Shown in pieces: positions 46,197 through 64,000 of a stretch of DNA of 64,000 nucleotides. The DNA is from Gordionus sp. m RMFG-2023. Its lineage: Eukaryota > Nematomorpha > Gordioida > Chordodea > Parachordodidae. The notes under the pieces were generated by a model. That model did no database searches. It had not been told where the DNA came from and worked only from the letters and a program-made list of their open reading frames with translations. A program made the position numbers and the translations under genes. The DNA lies in contig NC_088775.1 of NCBI RefSeq assembly GCF_954871325.1, forward strand, positions 90,588,805 through 90,652,804, read 5' to 3'. How positions within the stretch are numbered: the first letter of the stretch is position 1; each line of letters starts with the position of its first letter.

Positions 46197-48314
46197 ATTA
46201 ATTAATTAATTGATTGATTGATAAAAAAAAATCTTTACGTCGCTATCGATGTTGACTGCAAAATCGTTTCCTAGAATGCTACTTGCCAAATACAGTTGGT
46301 CTTTAGTTCCGGTGCTCGCCGAGTTCGTAAAAGAGTTGGTCTCACCCTCGTCTCTTTCATAAATATTTTCTCCGCCTATGGACCAAATTATCTCGTTACC
46401 TTTTCTCTCCAACTGAATTTGTGGACTGATAAAATTTTTTTTATAAATATAATTTTTATAAGTTATAATAATTTAATTTTGTTAAAAAGTATATATATTA
46501 AATTTATCAACTAAGCTAATCGCTCAAGGAAAAACAGGTTGTTAGAGTCCTTACAGCTCTTTTGGGAAGTTCAGTTTTTAAAAAAAAAAATACTAAGAGA
46601 TCAAGGTTAAGGCTACCCAATTACAATTCTCTTTCATTTTGGAAAAATTAGTAAAAAGGTAATCACTTTTTAAATAAGTCAAGTATTAATTATAAATTAA
46701 TTAAAAATTTTATTTAATGCATTTAATTATATTGATGATGATAATTTATAATTGGAAAAATTTAAAAAATCTGCCCACTTTTCCAATAAGACAGGTTGCC
46801 CAATTTATCGAAGTAACTAATAAGCAAATTGATTGGCATTCAAAAATTTTGGTCAAATTTAGGGCAATTTTCCAGAATTATCAAGTGCCCAAATTAGATA
46901 GGTTTCACTATATATATATAAACCAAACCAAACCAATCAATCAATCAAAAAAACTTGTTAAAAAATCGCAAGTCGGTTGCGGAAACAACATTTTTTTTAA
47001 ACAAATAGATGAGGGTGGAATTTTTTTCTTCTTCTAAAATTAAAAGGGGGGGGGGGTTATAATATTTCTGAACTAAATCCACCCATTACAAACAGCTGCG
47101 TCGATGCATTAATTAGTATAAGTGTTTTAAAAATTTTTATAAAATAATCTAAAAGAGAAATTGTGACATTTGTATCTGTAAAATGTATTTTAGATGAATA
47201 GGATTAGCGTTATTAAAAGGCCCGATTAAGTTTTTAGCTAAAAAAGAAATAATATTATGTATAAGCAATCGAAATTTGGGCAAATATGAGCAACGAAATC
47301 TTTAGGAACTTACATTTTTGGTTTTAACCTTAATCGGTTGGGAATTTTTTTTAATAACACTAACTAAGGAATATTTAAATTATTACAAAACTAGCCTTAT
47401 TAGTGGTGGTCAAAAACTTTTCATAAATCATGATTTTAATAGCCCGAAATTTTTTTTTATTAATATAAGGCCGCGATATTTTGAAAATAAATATAAGTAT
47501 CCTAAGATTTTGTCCTAAATATCTCGATGGTTAGGGTTAAGGGGGTTAGGTTAACATCTTAGGTATTATAACAATGAATTTAACGAATAATAATAATAAT
47601 AATTTTTTTTCTTACATTGAGTCGGGGATCTGAATGGAAGGAAAAATATCTTTTGTATTGTAAGGACCACTTTCGCCGATCTTGCTGCAAATTTGGTCTT
47701 TCCATTCTGAAAGAAAAATTATAAAAAATAAATATGAAAAATAATTATTTATTTATATAGACGTCCTTGTGCTAGATTGCATTATTTAATTTAACAAATG
47801 TTATTAATATTACAATTATATATCTATATTAATCTATAATCAATCAATATAAATTATCTATTTTTAATAGACTTTTTAGAACTTTCCGGAACCTTCCAAA
47901 ATATGCTTTCGGGAATTTATTGTTCCAGTTCCGTTCTCGTTATATAACTCAAAGTTTCTTTCTAGAAACGTTCGGCTACTCACCCTGCTGTTTTTACGGT
48001 TAATCTCTTGTCTTAAGAGTGATAGATATCTTAGTGATGGGTAAGACTCACAGAAAAAACAAATTAGGTAAAAATGACAATTATTACAGATTAATTCGTT
48101 TCAAATTGTTTATTATTTTTAAAAAAAAATTCAATATTTTTATAAATAATTTTAAAGTTATAAAAATATATATATATTTCTTCTTAAAATTATGAAAAAA
48201 CCTATTTTATGAAAATTATGATGCTACACAATTGTTTTTACCTGATGTAGAGATGGTTTTGAAGGCAAAAACTAAAATGAATCCCAGAATAGCCAATTTT
48301 GTATTTAGAGACAT
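39727..48314 (-). CDS. Secreted tandem-domain protein, complete type-A gene B (9 exons, 393 aa)
   Basis: Exons: 48314-48242, 47706-47616, 46425-46239, 45191-45078, 44923-44773, 43711-43624, 42371-42206, 41018-40899, 39918-39727. Total 1182 nt, phases 1,2,0,0,1,2,0,0. Residues 1-24 are the signal peptide (MSLNTKLAILGFILVFAFKT). Domain 1 (25-205) has DQICSKIGESGPYNTKDIF, IPQIQLERKGNEIIWSIGG, LICYYR...VICT and LLHTCP. Domain 2 (206-393) has KDSCDYVKESNSYNMQEIF, PQMIELERTEIFVIWNVED, LCRFVF...AICII and ATCYC. The tail is CYII after the last cysteine, read in a different frame from that of gene X. It is convergent with broken D2 and in the same orientation as truncated C. The two domains align with each other, giving the shared pattern C-x6-S-x-YN-x3-IF-x4-IP-x2-PQ-x3-LER-x6-W. 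Secreted; function unknown. Confidence 0.82.
42460..42642. mobile_element. hAT-like MITE shared with gene A
   Basis: Interior AAACGGCTAACTCAATATTT and the end TTTTTAACAACACTCA belong to the TAGTGTTGTT family. Same intron position as 12499-12723 in gene A. Confidence 0.7.
43101..43280. mobile_element. hAT-like MITE, TAGTGTTGG variant
   Basis: Starts TAGTGTTGGTTAAATGAC and ends CAATTTAACAACCACGA, with flanks GCTAGTTG and GATAGTTG (7/8). Same intron position as 13099-13243 in gene A. Confidence 0.7.
45883..45994. repeat. GAAA microsatellite in gene B intron 3
   Basis: (GAGA) then about 100 bp of (GAAA)n. Gives a shadow FLSF-repeat reading frame on the minus strand. Confidence 0.95.
46162..46197. 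repeat. Short GAAA tract beside the exon 3 donor of gene B
   Basis: Nine GAAA units, then TTAATTAATTAATTGATTGA. Same place as the 143-bp tract of gene A. Confidence 0.93.
47204..47362. mobile_element. Eroded TAGTGTTG-family MITE in gene B intron 2
   Basis: TTAGCGTTATTAAAAGGCCC at the start and TTTTAATAACACTAA at the end, with internal family motifs. No clear target duplication. Confidence 0.45.
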
Positions 48315-50160
48315 TTGTTTTGAATTTAAACTTGATTTGCACTTAACTCTTCCAAAATAATAAAATTAAAATGATTTAAAAATTTTTTCAGTTATCTACC
48401 CTCTATGTTAGGGTAAATATTTGATCTTATTAAATAGATTGCCAAAAGTAGCAAATGAATCTAGCGTTTTTTTTAAAAATTAAATTAAATGATAAATATT
48501 TGAATTCTACGTCAAACCTAATTTAATAGGTCTGATCAAGTTAAAAAAATAAGTATTTGTTGGATCATTATTTTGGAATGATAATATATATTATATCGTT
48601 TTATGTTGACATTTTTAAAAAAAAACAACAACTTTGGATGCCTTCTCTCACGTTTTTGTTTTAAATGCATGGCTCTACGGATTGGATAAGAAATAAATGG
48701 AAAAGGGGGAAAAAGAAAATAAAATTGCTTGACTTGGATTTAGATCCCTGCTCCTCTCCTCTCTTCTCTTCTAGACATTTACCCATTATACCATTATTAT
48801 CTCTATAAATACTTCTTACAAAATTGAGTATTTATTTTTTTGTAAAAAAGTAATTAGCGGATTACAGGTAATGTAGCAAAAAAAAATGGGGTTAGTGATG
48901 TCCACAATTAAATAAAGTTCTTAAGAGTTTTATTTAGCAGTAGAAGCATTAATTTTTAATTTTTTTAGAAAAATTAGAAGGGGTTAAACAATTATAAGAA
49001 ATTTATTTATAAAAGGTAAGTAGACATATAGTTGATATTTCTCTATTATATAGAATAAGTTACAACGTACTAAATAAAATTCCACCTTTACAGACATATT
49101 TGACAATTAGAGAAAATATAACAATTAATAATTTAAAAATATTTATTAATCAATGCTCTTGAAAAATAATATAGCAACAATTTGCACTCAATTATTTAAC
49201 GCCATCTATTTATTTTAAGTAAAAAATTATATAAAAATTTAATCTTCATATTTTTTATCCCACAATGTTTTTAAAAGATATTTTCTGATGTCCTTATCAA
49301 TATTTTGTAGTTTTCTGTAAAATATATAATTCGCTATATTGGTAAAAATTACTTGATTGTCATATGATAATTGATAAAATTAGATATACTGTAAATCTAC
49401 ATATAATATTACCCTGTTTGTATTGTGCTTTAATATTTTTATTTAATTTATGATTTATAGTTTTATAATTATATTTTACTTTTATTAAGATAAATAAATT
49501 AAAATTACTCACTTTATAAAAAATTATATTTGATATATTATATTATTTAGTAATTTTACTGATCTATTATTAAAAATTATAATACATTTCACTTTTGTCT
49601 TAAGACTTATCTTTAGCTTATATTCCATTTATTAAAAAACATTCTTGGTTTATTTTATATATTTATAAATTTATTTTCCCAAAAATGTATAAATTATGAT
49701 GAATATTTTTATAATAAAATATCAAATTTTACATTCTTTCTTTCAAATTATTCTTTAAGATATATGCATATATTTTTGAGAGTCAGGGAGTGGGGGGAGG
49801 ATTAAGGGGGATATTTTTTATTAGCTAAAAATAATATTTACAAAAAGTGATAAATTTCTGAAGGGGGTTAGGGATTTTCCCTTTCCTCCCCCCCCTCCTG
49901 GCTACGCCTATGGTTCAAATTATCATAATACCTTTAAATTAAAGGTAATTTATATATATATAAATTGAAACTTAATTTTGGTTAAATTAATAAACATTTT
50001 TGACATATAAAAAATAAGAATCTTAAAGAGAGATTATGATCCTCACCCTAAATCTTAAATATCAATCATACAGAATGTTTCCAAGATTTTAAAATATTTT
50101 TGCATATTAACTACAAAAATTGTTGTGCATGGTTTAGCAAGGTATCTTCTTCTATTATAA
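48315..50160. other. Promoter region and 5' flank of gene B
   Basis: 48410-48670 matches the flank upstream of both first exons of gene A and of C, including GGGTAAATATTTGATCTTAT, CAAAAGTAGCAAATGAATCT and TATGTTGACATTTT. 48870-48960 and 49930-50150 match 19230-19320 and 19730-19960. 49000-49780 is very AT-rich with nothing recognisable. Confidence 0.55.
49770..49920. repeat. G-run / GTAGCCAGGA repeat fragment
   Basis: GTGGGGGGAGGATTAAGGGG at the left; CCCCCCCTCCTGGCTACGCC at the right. Confidence 0.45.
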
Positions 50161-50404
50161 TAATCCTCTAAATCAAATTTAACATAGTGTTCTTTTAAAA
50201 AATATTTGCCTAATGATAATCATCATAGCAATTTTCAGCCAATAGTAATTCTATGTGATTTATAATATGGCCAATTTACTCAAATGCATAACTACCATTA
50301 TTCCAGAGGTGATGCTATATGGAAAATTTTTAAAGATATCCACCTCCAACTTGAGAACATTGTGAGAAGGTATCTAATTTAGGTATATATTTATATTCCA
50401 CAAG

Positions 50405-50890
50405 AATATTTTGAGAAACATGGATTTCCAAACTGCTCTATCTCATTAGATGGTAAGCACATAAAAATAAAAAGTCCTGCAAGCTCTGGAACCCATTTAT
50501 AGATCTTTTAAATCAATTGGTTGGTTTAGCTGATAGCAATTACAAATTTATATGGATGTGAAAATAAAGTAATGGTGACACTTTATCAAAGTAAATTTTT
50601 AATATTAATAAATAATTTTCAATTATTTTAAGAGTTAAAAAACCAAACACTTTTTATTCCTCCTCCTAAATCTATGACAATTAATATCATTGTTTCATAT
50701 GTAATTATATGAAAAATATCAGTCCAGAAGAAAAACTAGAATGTGCATTGAATGGACTGAAGACACTCCTAATATTATACCTATTCGTGAATATTTAGGG
50801 ATCAATAGAACTCTAATGCATCAAGTACCAATTCAAGAGGAATAAGAGATTTATTTAAATACTATTTTAATTTCTTGAATTTAGGTATAA
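50405..50890 (+). mobile_element. PIF/Harbinger transposase fossil
   Basis: Reads KHGFPNCSISLDGKHIKIKS, then PASSGT, matching the FPNCIGALDGKHI-x-I-x-P-x-x-SGS block around the first catalytic aspartate. Downstream are LADSNYKFIWM and, in another frame, RGIRDLFKYYFNFL, the usual C-terminal IRD-x-F-x-x-YF signature. At least two stops and two frameshifts break it, so it is inactive. Recognisable from the conserved blocks only; terminal repeats were not found. Confidence 0.72.
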
Positions 50891-51113
50891 TTTAAAATTT
50901 TATACCATTATATTGGGGAATCAGAATTTTCTCCTTTATTTGTTGATGGATGAATCAAAAATTTTCCTATCTTATTAGGTGTTATTTAAAAATTTATATT
51001 TATTTGGGGTTTTTCTATAATTTTCCATTATTTTTTATAAAATATGTTAATAAAATATATTAATAATTTTAATTTAAAACAATATATTTAAGTAATTTCA
51101 AAAATGTAATACA

Positions 51114-52225
51114 TTATATTCGAGAAAATATATAGTTATAAATATTATAAAATTTATATAACGCGATTAAAATTATATAAAATATATTCTTATCATCATG
51201 TGAGATGAGGCTGCCAATGAAGCTGATGTAATTAGTCCTGTGAATTGCTATTGCGAGTCTTTGTCTTAAGAAGAAGCCTTCACGAGGTTCATCTGTTAGT
51301 TTGCGGATTAACGATCCAAATTCCTTGAAGAAGGTAAGAGCACGATTCCAAAAGGTTGTCAAGGTAGTGGAAATGATGGGAATGAATAATTGATTTTAGG
51401 ATATTTCTGAATATTTTGCAATTTTTAGAAGTTCCTTGTTCTCCAGAATGTTAAGGGATTGATTGAAAGGAGCCAATGGATCAATACAAGAGTAATCCTA
51501 GACCAAGAATTGGCCTCGCTTCCAGGGAATTTGAGATATCCCATCAGGGCGTTTCCCATCAGATCTGAAAAGACCAGAGGGTTCGAGAATAGAAGGAATT
51601 TGAGCGGATCTCAGGGCTCTAAGAATTATAGAATTGCAAATGTTATGTCTAACGATGCGGCCTTTACATGAACGACAATGTAGACTATGCCTACCATTAC
51701 TCAAAACAGCAGAACTGCAGCCGGCACAGATGTGGGGTTGGGTTACTAAGCAATTTAAACGGATGCCTATAGCATGGGTTAGCTCATTTTGGGTCAATTG
51801 TAATTGTAAGTTCGCGGATGGAATGGCTTCGAGATACTCATGTCCAGAACCATTAAGCAGAGAGGAGAATAAGGGACGGTCCAATGATTGCATACTGGAA
51901 AGGAGAGATTCGACGCAGCTTGCAATAATGGGCTTATCCCAGTCCTTCTGCTTGTTCGTTTCTGGAATTGGGTGGTCGGCAATGAATATAGATATCCATT
52001 CAATGATGGCACTATCAAAGGAAGAGTTAGAATTTAAGGAATAAGGATTGACTAAATTTTTGGTTAAAAGACAGCTCGATATAAAGGCAGTTAAGGCAAG
52101 ATCGGAAGGGGAATTGATGCCTAGTCCTCCCATCTTGGTAGGAAGGGTGGCTTGTGTCCACGCTAATTCATGGAATTTTAGATTAAGGATACTTTCAATT
52201 AGGACTTTAATCCCATTTATTTATG
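51114..52225 (-). mobile_element. LINE 3' fragment with RPDG endonuclease-like tail
   Basis: The minus strand reads HELAWTQATLPTKMGGLGIN, then SPSDLALTAFISS, a cysteine/histidine cluster (CAGCSS, HSLHCRSCKGRIVRHN) and GKRPDGISQIPWKRGQFLV. A stop replaces the expected W of the LVWD motif, but the frame continues (DYSCIDPLAPFNQ). After a further break comes FWNRALTFFKEFGSL. This order is typical of the region after the reverse transcriptase of non-LTR elements with an RPD-type endonuclease-like tail. 5' truncated and inactive; clade not assigned. Confidence 0.8.
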
Positions 52226-52229
52226 TGCA

Positions 52230-53790
52230 CAATTAAAAAATCTTTAATTAAATATTTTAATTTTATACAACTATATATGTTTTATTTAATTAGGTAATTT
52301 TTATTCATAAGTAAATATTTGCATCTCTCTTATTTTTTCTGAAAATTTGGTCTTTCTACATGCATTTCATAGTTTTGTATATTTTCTCATAACTTCAAAA
52401 TTGTAGAATGTATATTATTCATAACTAATTATAACATTTTTGATTAAATGTATAACCTTTTTGTTTTACTTATATATAATTTGACTATGATTGAAGTTAA
52501 CCTCTTATTATTTGTTAACTTGGATATCTTTTTATTTTTTCTATTCTAATTAATAATGTCTTAAATTTAATTTTATATTTTTGTAACTTAGTAATAAATC
52601 ATTTAGAAGGGTGGTGGTTTGTTTAAAATTTAAATTAGAATGAACATATTTTCAGCATGATACTTTTATTATATATTCATGAATTTCATACCAGGAGTTA
52701 ACCAGAAGAATAATAGGTAAATCCGATATTTCCCATTCATTTAATGATAATTTTGAAATATTTTCCCAATAATATAAAATGGCAAAAAAATAGGTACATA
52801 TTAGACAAATTCAATTCTTATAAACCCCTTACATCAGACCTATTTTTCTGGATCTAAGGAATAAATAAATTATTCTGGCTTTTCCTGGGCTTGAGATAAA
52901 TTTTTCACAATTAATATGGACTTGGACGAAGTTTGGAAAACATTTCTCAAAATTATTATAGTTTTAGATTCCTGATGAAAATTTCTTTTAAAGACATGGC
53001 CAGGCCTGATCAAAAACCAAGGTCCATGCAACTTTCATATTCTGATTGTATTTTTAAATGCATTGTGACTTTATATATATTTTATTTCAATTCTCAACTA
53101 CCAAAATTATTATGGTCTTTGCCGGGTTTTGAGGAACTTTTACCAAGTGTGCAGACCTGGCTTATGTTATATTTTAATGTTTATATATATTTTTTAAAAG
53201 GTTACGCTATTTTAATTATATATTATTATAACTTTCTTACATTTAATATTATCTTATGGAGGTCAATGTAATTGCATATTAGTAGAAGTTAAATGACATA
53301 ACTATAAAAGACTATATATAGGAAACAATTTTATAATAAAGAATCTATTGTTTTGACTATAAAAAATGGCGACGAAATAAAAATAAAAAAAAAATCTAAG
53401 TCGCGCTATTTTTGGTCTTCGGTCAAGTTTAATAATATATATTATAAAAAAAATTTTCTGTTTATAAATAAAAAAAATTATATGTATTTAGAATTTATGG
53501 ATAAAATTATTCTCCAGGACTTTAAAAAAGAAGATTGTTCCATCGAAGACTACGTTGATTATATCAAATATATATATTAAATGTGAAAAATATTCCTCAA
53601 ACTGAGGCCAATTTAAAAAAAATTATTTATAGCTTATGGAGGAATAAACATTATAACTGTTATCAAAAAATTACTCTATCCTAGGAATATAGCGGAGGTA
53701 GGATGGACTGACATATACGAAATAGCAAAACAACTATATAAAGATGGAAGAACTATTTTGGCATCAAGAATTTATTTTATTAGATTAAGT
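52230..53790. other. AT-rich debris between two LINE fragments
   Basis: No assignable gene. Scattered short open frames on the plus strand (52933-53271, 53353-53580; GWTDIYEIAKQLYKDGRT at about 53700-53760) look like transposon remnants but have no recognised motif. Confidence 0.4.
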
Positions 53791-53792
53791 CG

Positions 53793-54152
53793 CTAGATAA
53801 AAAAAACGTCCTGACGGCAAAACAATCGTACCTTTTTTTAATGGGAAAGCCTTTAATGTGGGATATTACCTGCATTGATCTCATGGCTACATCTAATAAT
53901 TCGCATGATCCCCTTAACATAGCCGAATCTCTAAAAAATATAAAATACTCAAACCTAATGTGTGACAACCACTTTGTTCCCATAGCAGCTATATCAACCT
54001 GCTCTTTTGGACCAGCGGCATTAGATCTCTTCAAAATAATATCCAAATTAATAAAAAAATCATCCCTTTCTCCATTTTATAAACTCAAGCAAAAAATCGC
54101 CGTGTCTATAATAGATCTAATTAAAACATCATGGCCCGACCTCGCCACCTGA
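53793..54152 (+). mobile_element. LINE 3' tail, opposite orientation
   Basis: KKRPDGKTIVPF, then after a one-frame shift MGKPLMWDITCIDLMATSNN, ESLKNIKYSNLM and HFVPIAAISTCSFGPAALDL. It corresponds to the part of the same kind of LINE that follows RPDG in 51114-52225, and here keeps the intact LMWD motif. Its end lies close to the breakpoint of truncated gene C. Confidence 0.75.
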
Positions 54153-54159
54153 TATTTTT

Positions 54160-57100
54160 TTTAAAATGTTTTTCCATATTATAAAAATATACATTTGTAT
54201 CAATCGTTTTTTTTAACTTAAACTTATATATGACATTGTTTTATAATATCTTATTTTTATGATAAAAAACCTAATAATAAATTATTTTTTTTAAAAACAA
54301 GTCATTTTATTATGATATAATTATTAATTAAATCAATATATTTGGCATGTAAAGTTGTTTAAATAAAGTTTTACATAACTTTGTTTATTGTATTATTTAT
54401 AATTTAACCATAAACCTCATATAGAAAACCGAAATTATATTTAATACATATCCTTATCCTTAACTTTTATAGCTATCTTTTTATACAAAAAATTGTGAAG
54501 GATTTAATATAAATATTATATATTTTTTTTAAAAAATATATAATATTTATATAAACGGATATTTTGGCTGAAAAAATAATGAAGGTGGGGGGATTGGTTT
54601 AAAATTTTTTTATTTCGATTCACTATGTTTACATTCAGGTGATATATAAAAAAATACATAGGAAGACAGATATTAAAACAAATATAGATATAACTCTATT
54701 TAATTATATTGTGTATTGGGATCATTTTAGTTAGAGACGTCCTAAATTGACAATTTTTTTGTCCACATTCGATATTATTCTTAAAATTTAGATTTTTCTA
54801 CCTTTCTTTCATTGTCTGTACTAATCCATATAAATATGATGGAGTAAATCTTTATTTTCATAGTTACATTAAATTTTGGAAATATATTTTTAAAACCTGG
54901 GCATGTATGTAATAATACGAGGACTTTGTGTTTGGTGCCCTGAATTTTAATATCTCCAGAAATCCTGAGGATGAAGGAGTTTTCGATGGATCTTTGATCA
55001 TCTTTAGATGTTACTATAATGTGGTTTTCACGTTGCGTTAAATTTGTCTAACAAAATATATGTAAAAGACTTTTAAAAAAAAATTAAATTTTAATATATT
55101 AGTCTATAAATAATAAAAAGTAAATATGTTTTCCTCCTCTATTAAGATGTAATGAGCATACAGCTATGCTTATCACATTTAATCAAATTAAGTGAATTGA
55201 AAATGAATTCAAAGAAAATTTTAGAATTAAATTTAAATTCAATTACTCTTGCATTGGATGGAGTTGGTGGCGTACAGGTTATATTGTTTTTAAAATTTTC
55301 GAATATGTAGTAGCATATTAGAAATTGCTTTTTGATTGAGTCTCCTTGAATTGTCGTCAACTATTAAACGTATATTATTTATTAAACTTAAAATTAGATT
55401 TTTTATTTCAAAATATCTTACAAAAACCTATCCAAATCCTTGCAAAAGTGTTATATATTATATAAATTTGTTTGTATAAACTATCATTTTAACCAAATTT
55501 TTTTATTTTTTTAAATATAGATATTAATTAAAACGAATAGGGATTTGAAACGCCCCCAAAAATATTAATACACTAACCACTTAGCCATAGCGAGCTATTA
55601 TAATATTAAAATATATTACGCTATCTCAAGCTCTGGTAGATAAATTTTAAACTTTTTTGATGGGCCTATGCTACTTCTCCCTCTTGACTAAAATAATTTA
55701 ATTTTAAAGTAAAACCTAATCTTAATATTTTTTAGCGTACACTGAATACAGATCTTTTTTAAATAAATTTTCTTAATAACAATTTTTATTTTCAGCGCAC
55801 TAATTAATGGCATATTCGGCGTTCTTAAAAAAATATTAGTTTTTTTTTTGATATTGAGATTCTTCATGGACATTGGTTTTCCTTTAAAAGGAGTTAATAT
55901 TTAAAAACTCATATTTAATTGTAAACTTATTAATAGTAGAAATAAATAAAATAACATATAAAATATTCCAATTTTATATTTAAGAGAAAGATTTATGAGA
56001 AGAAAAATTTTGATTGATTGATTGATTGATATATATAAAAAAAACTATACGTCGCTATCGAAGTTGAAGGTAAAATTGTTTCCTAGAATTCTACTAGCCA
56101 AATACAATTGGTCTTTAGTTCCGCCGTTGGCCGAGTTCGTAAAGCAGTCGGTCTCTTCCTCGCGTCTCGCGTAAATATTTTCTCCGCCTATGGACCAAAT
56201 TATCTCGTTACCTTTTCTCGCCAATTGAATTTGCGGACTGATAAATTTTATAAGGTTTTAAGGATATTATTAAATTCATTCATGAACAAAACTTGATCAC
56301 ACAAGAAAAACGGGTTCTTATCGTCAATTCCCTTGAGAGGTTCGGTTTTTTAAAAAAAAAAAAATTAATTTTTTAAATGATTTAGACGAAAGAGATCAAG
56401 GTTGACGACCTAATTACAATTCTCTTTTTTTCTTTTTCTTCCAAAATGGCCAGAGTAAGATTTTAGCTAAAAATAATATTATGTATAAGCATCGAGATTG
56501 GGCAAGATTGTTGTCCGAGCGTTTCTGCCAGCTCTGAGTAAAATCTCTATGGCTTACATAATGCTATTTTTTGGTTATAATTCAATGACATATAATATTA
56601 CCTAGATTGACGATGCATTCATTAAGTGTAAATCAATAAAAAACAGCTGAGAACGCCATTTTGATTACCAGAGACCAGTTTGTTCCCCATGTCTGACGCC
56701 AACTTTATTAAAGAATTGCTTGATCATCGAGATAAGAAGGAAGCAAGTTATCGAATTAATGGTAGTTTTTAAGACATGAGAATAATTACTATACGGGTTA
56801 TACCAAAATGGCGGGTCCAGCTCATTAGCATTCAACGATGCTTTCAAATGCATTATTATGAATGCTTCGTCAGTCTAGGTATGTCATTGATACAAGCCCA
56901 AACCTTTATGCCATCTATGAGCAAAATCATCAGGGTTACATAAATGTTATTTCGGTTTTATAATCTTAATCTGGCCGGTTTTTAAAATCGACCCTAATCC
57001 GGCTTTTTACTTAAAACCGATTATAACACGATTTTTTTTACTAATGTACAATATATTAACAAAATATTATCTATTTTTTTACATCGAGTCGGGGAATCTG

Positions 57101-57558
57101 AATGGAAAGAAAAATATCTTTTGTATTGTAAGGACCACTTTCGCCAATCTTGCTGCAAACGCGGTCTTTCCATTCTGAAGAAATTTATACAAATAAATAG
57201 ATAAAATCATTTATATAAGACGCCCAGCAGCTGTTTCATTAATATTACAATTATTTATATATATAAATTATCTATTTATCTATATTGCAATTTTAATAGA
57301 TTAGATATGTTTAGGGATGTGTACGCTCACAAAGACAAATTGGTATAAATGACAATACAGACATTAACTTTCCTTTAATTGATTATTAAAAAAAAATTCT
57401 TAAGTTTAGAAAAATTATATCTCTTCTAAATCATGAAAAAAAAAAAAACCTTTTCATAAAACTATGTTTCGCATAATTGTTTTACCTGACGTAGAAATGG
57501 TTTTGAAGGCAAAAACTAAAATGAATCCCAAAATGGCCGATTTCGTATTTAGAGACAT
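54160..57558 (-). pseudogene. Truncated type-A copy C (exons 1-5 only)
   Basis: Exons: 57558-57486 (signal peptide MSLNTKSAILGFILVFAFKT), 57174-57083, 56237-56051, 55360-55247, 55047-54897, with normal splice borders. Exon 2 is 92 nt instead of 91: an extra C in the ATTCCCCGAC stretch shifts the frame. Exons 3-5 are otherwise open and encode a complete domain 1 (IQLARKGNEIIWSIGG, LICYYI...NITCT, LLHTCP). Intron 5 stays colinear with gene B down to about 54220, then meets LINE debris; domain 2 is missing. Head to head with D3. Confidence 0.78.
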
Positions 57559-58088
57559 TGTTTTAAATTTAAACTGATTTTACGCTAACTTTTCCCCCCA
57601 AAAAAATAAATAATTTAATTAAGATGGAATTGAGAATCAATTTAGTATTTTTTTTTTTTTGTTAAACTATATTTTATGGGTAAATATTGGATCTTAACAA
57701 AAATAGCTGCCAAAAAATAGCAAATAAATCTAGGATTTTTATATTAAATTGTAATTGGGTTCAAGGTCAAACTGGTTTTTTTCATAGGTTTGATCAGCTA
57801 TAAAATAAAATAAGGATTGATAATTTAAATCAATTCACGTTCGTAGGATAAATATTGCAATTATAGATTACACTTTAAAATTTACGAGATAAAATTGGAT
57901 ATACTTTAGAGGTCAAGGTCATATTCTCATAAACATTTTATTTGATCCAATAGGATCTTATTTATATAAAGTAGAATATAATGATATCCTTATTTTTAAT
58001 GCATTATTGTGTGTTATATAATTAAATTTAATTTAATTTACCTTTCAAAAAAATTAAATTAAAACCAATTTTGAATATTTGATATAAA
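57559..58088. promoter_or_regulatory. Short divergent promoter region between C and D3
   Basis: About 530 bp between two opposite start codons. The C side has the type-A motifs (TAGCTGCCAAAAAATAGCAA and CATAGGTTTGATCAG on the plus strand). The D3 side has TCAAGGTCA (57913-57921) and TATATAAA (57963-57970) as in D1 and D2. Confidence 0.55.

Positions 58089-64000
<5,912 letters not shown>

Noticed and set aside
51634-52044. 136-codon plus-strand frame
   Set aside because: Antisense shadow of the LINE fragment, whose minus-strand frame has clear family motifs.

Overview
This is a low-GC metazoan nuclear window: GT-AG introns, long TTTC-type tetranucleotide tracts, many short non-autonomous hAT-like elements with 8-bp target-site duplications, and fragments of LINE and PIF/Harbinger elements. 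The taxon cannot be fixed from the sequence; a parasitic or otherwise AT-rich invertebrate (arthropod, cnidarian or similar) fits. No prokaryotic, CRISPR, LTR-retroelement or Polinton features were recognised.

Almost no single ORF marks a gene. Joining exons by splice signals, paralogue conservation and reading phase gives a multigene cluster of two related, unrecognised secreted protein families. Type-A genes have nine exons (two complete copies of 396 and 393 aa, both summing to exact codon multiples): a signal peptide followed by two tandem copies of the same roughly 180-residue domain with four conserved cysteines each. Type-D genes (one complete copy, ten exons, 351 aa) are homologues with the same intron phases over their last six exons, but have 13- and 28-nt microexons near the 5' end and have lost some cysteines.

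Layout: 1-2165, 3' end of a plus-strand type-A gene (X); 2166-8660, its downstream region with LINE and unknown transposon debris; 9146-18364, complete type-A gene A (minus) with a duplicated first exon; 22276-28556, complete type-D gene D1 (plus); 29750-34150, partial direct copy D2 (plus), broken and carrying a mitochondrial nad1 insertion; 34370-42060, inverted copy of 1-8660, including the 3' end of complete type-A gene B (minus, 39727-48314); 49000-54170, transposon debris; 54897-57558, truncated type-A copy C (minus); 58089-64000, type-D copy D3 (plus), running off the window.

A and D types sit head to head (A/D1 and C/D3), the latter across only about 530 bp. This suggests that the ancestral duplicated unit was a divergent A-D gene pair. 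Type-D promoters share a TATA box and, about 40 bp further upstream, a sequence matching the FTZ-F1/SF-1 monomer consensus. Signal peptides, cysteine pairing, copy-number change and many amino-acid replacements between recent copies suggest fast-evolving secreted proteins (effector, immune, venom or reproductive). That role is inference; the family is not one I recognise.
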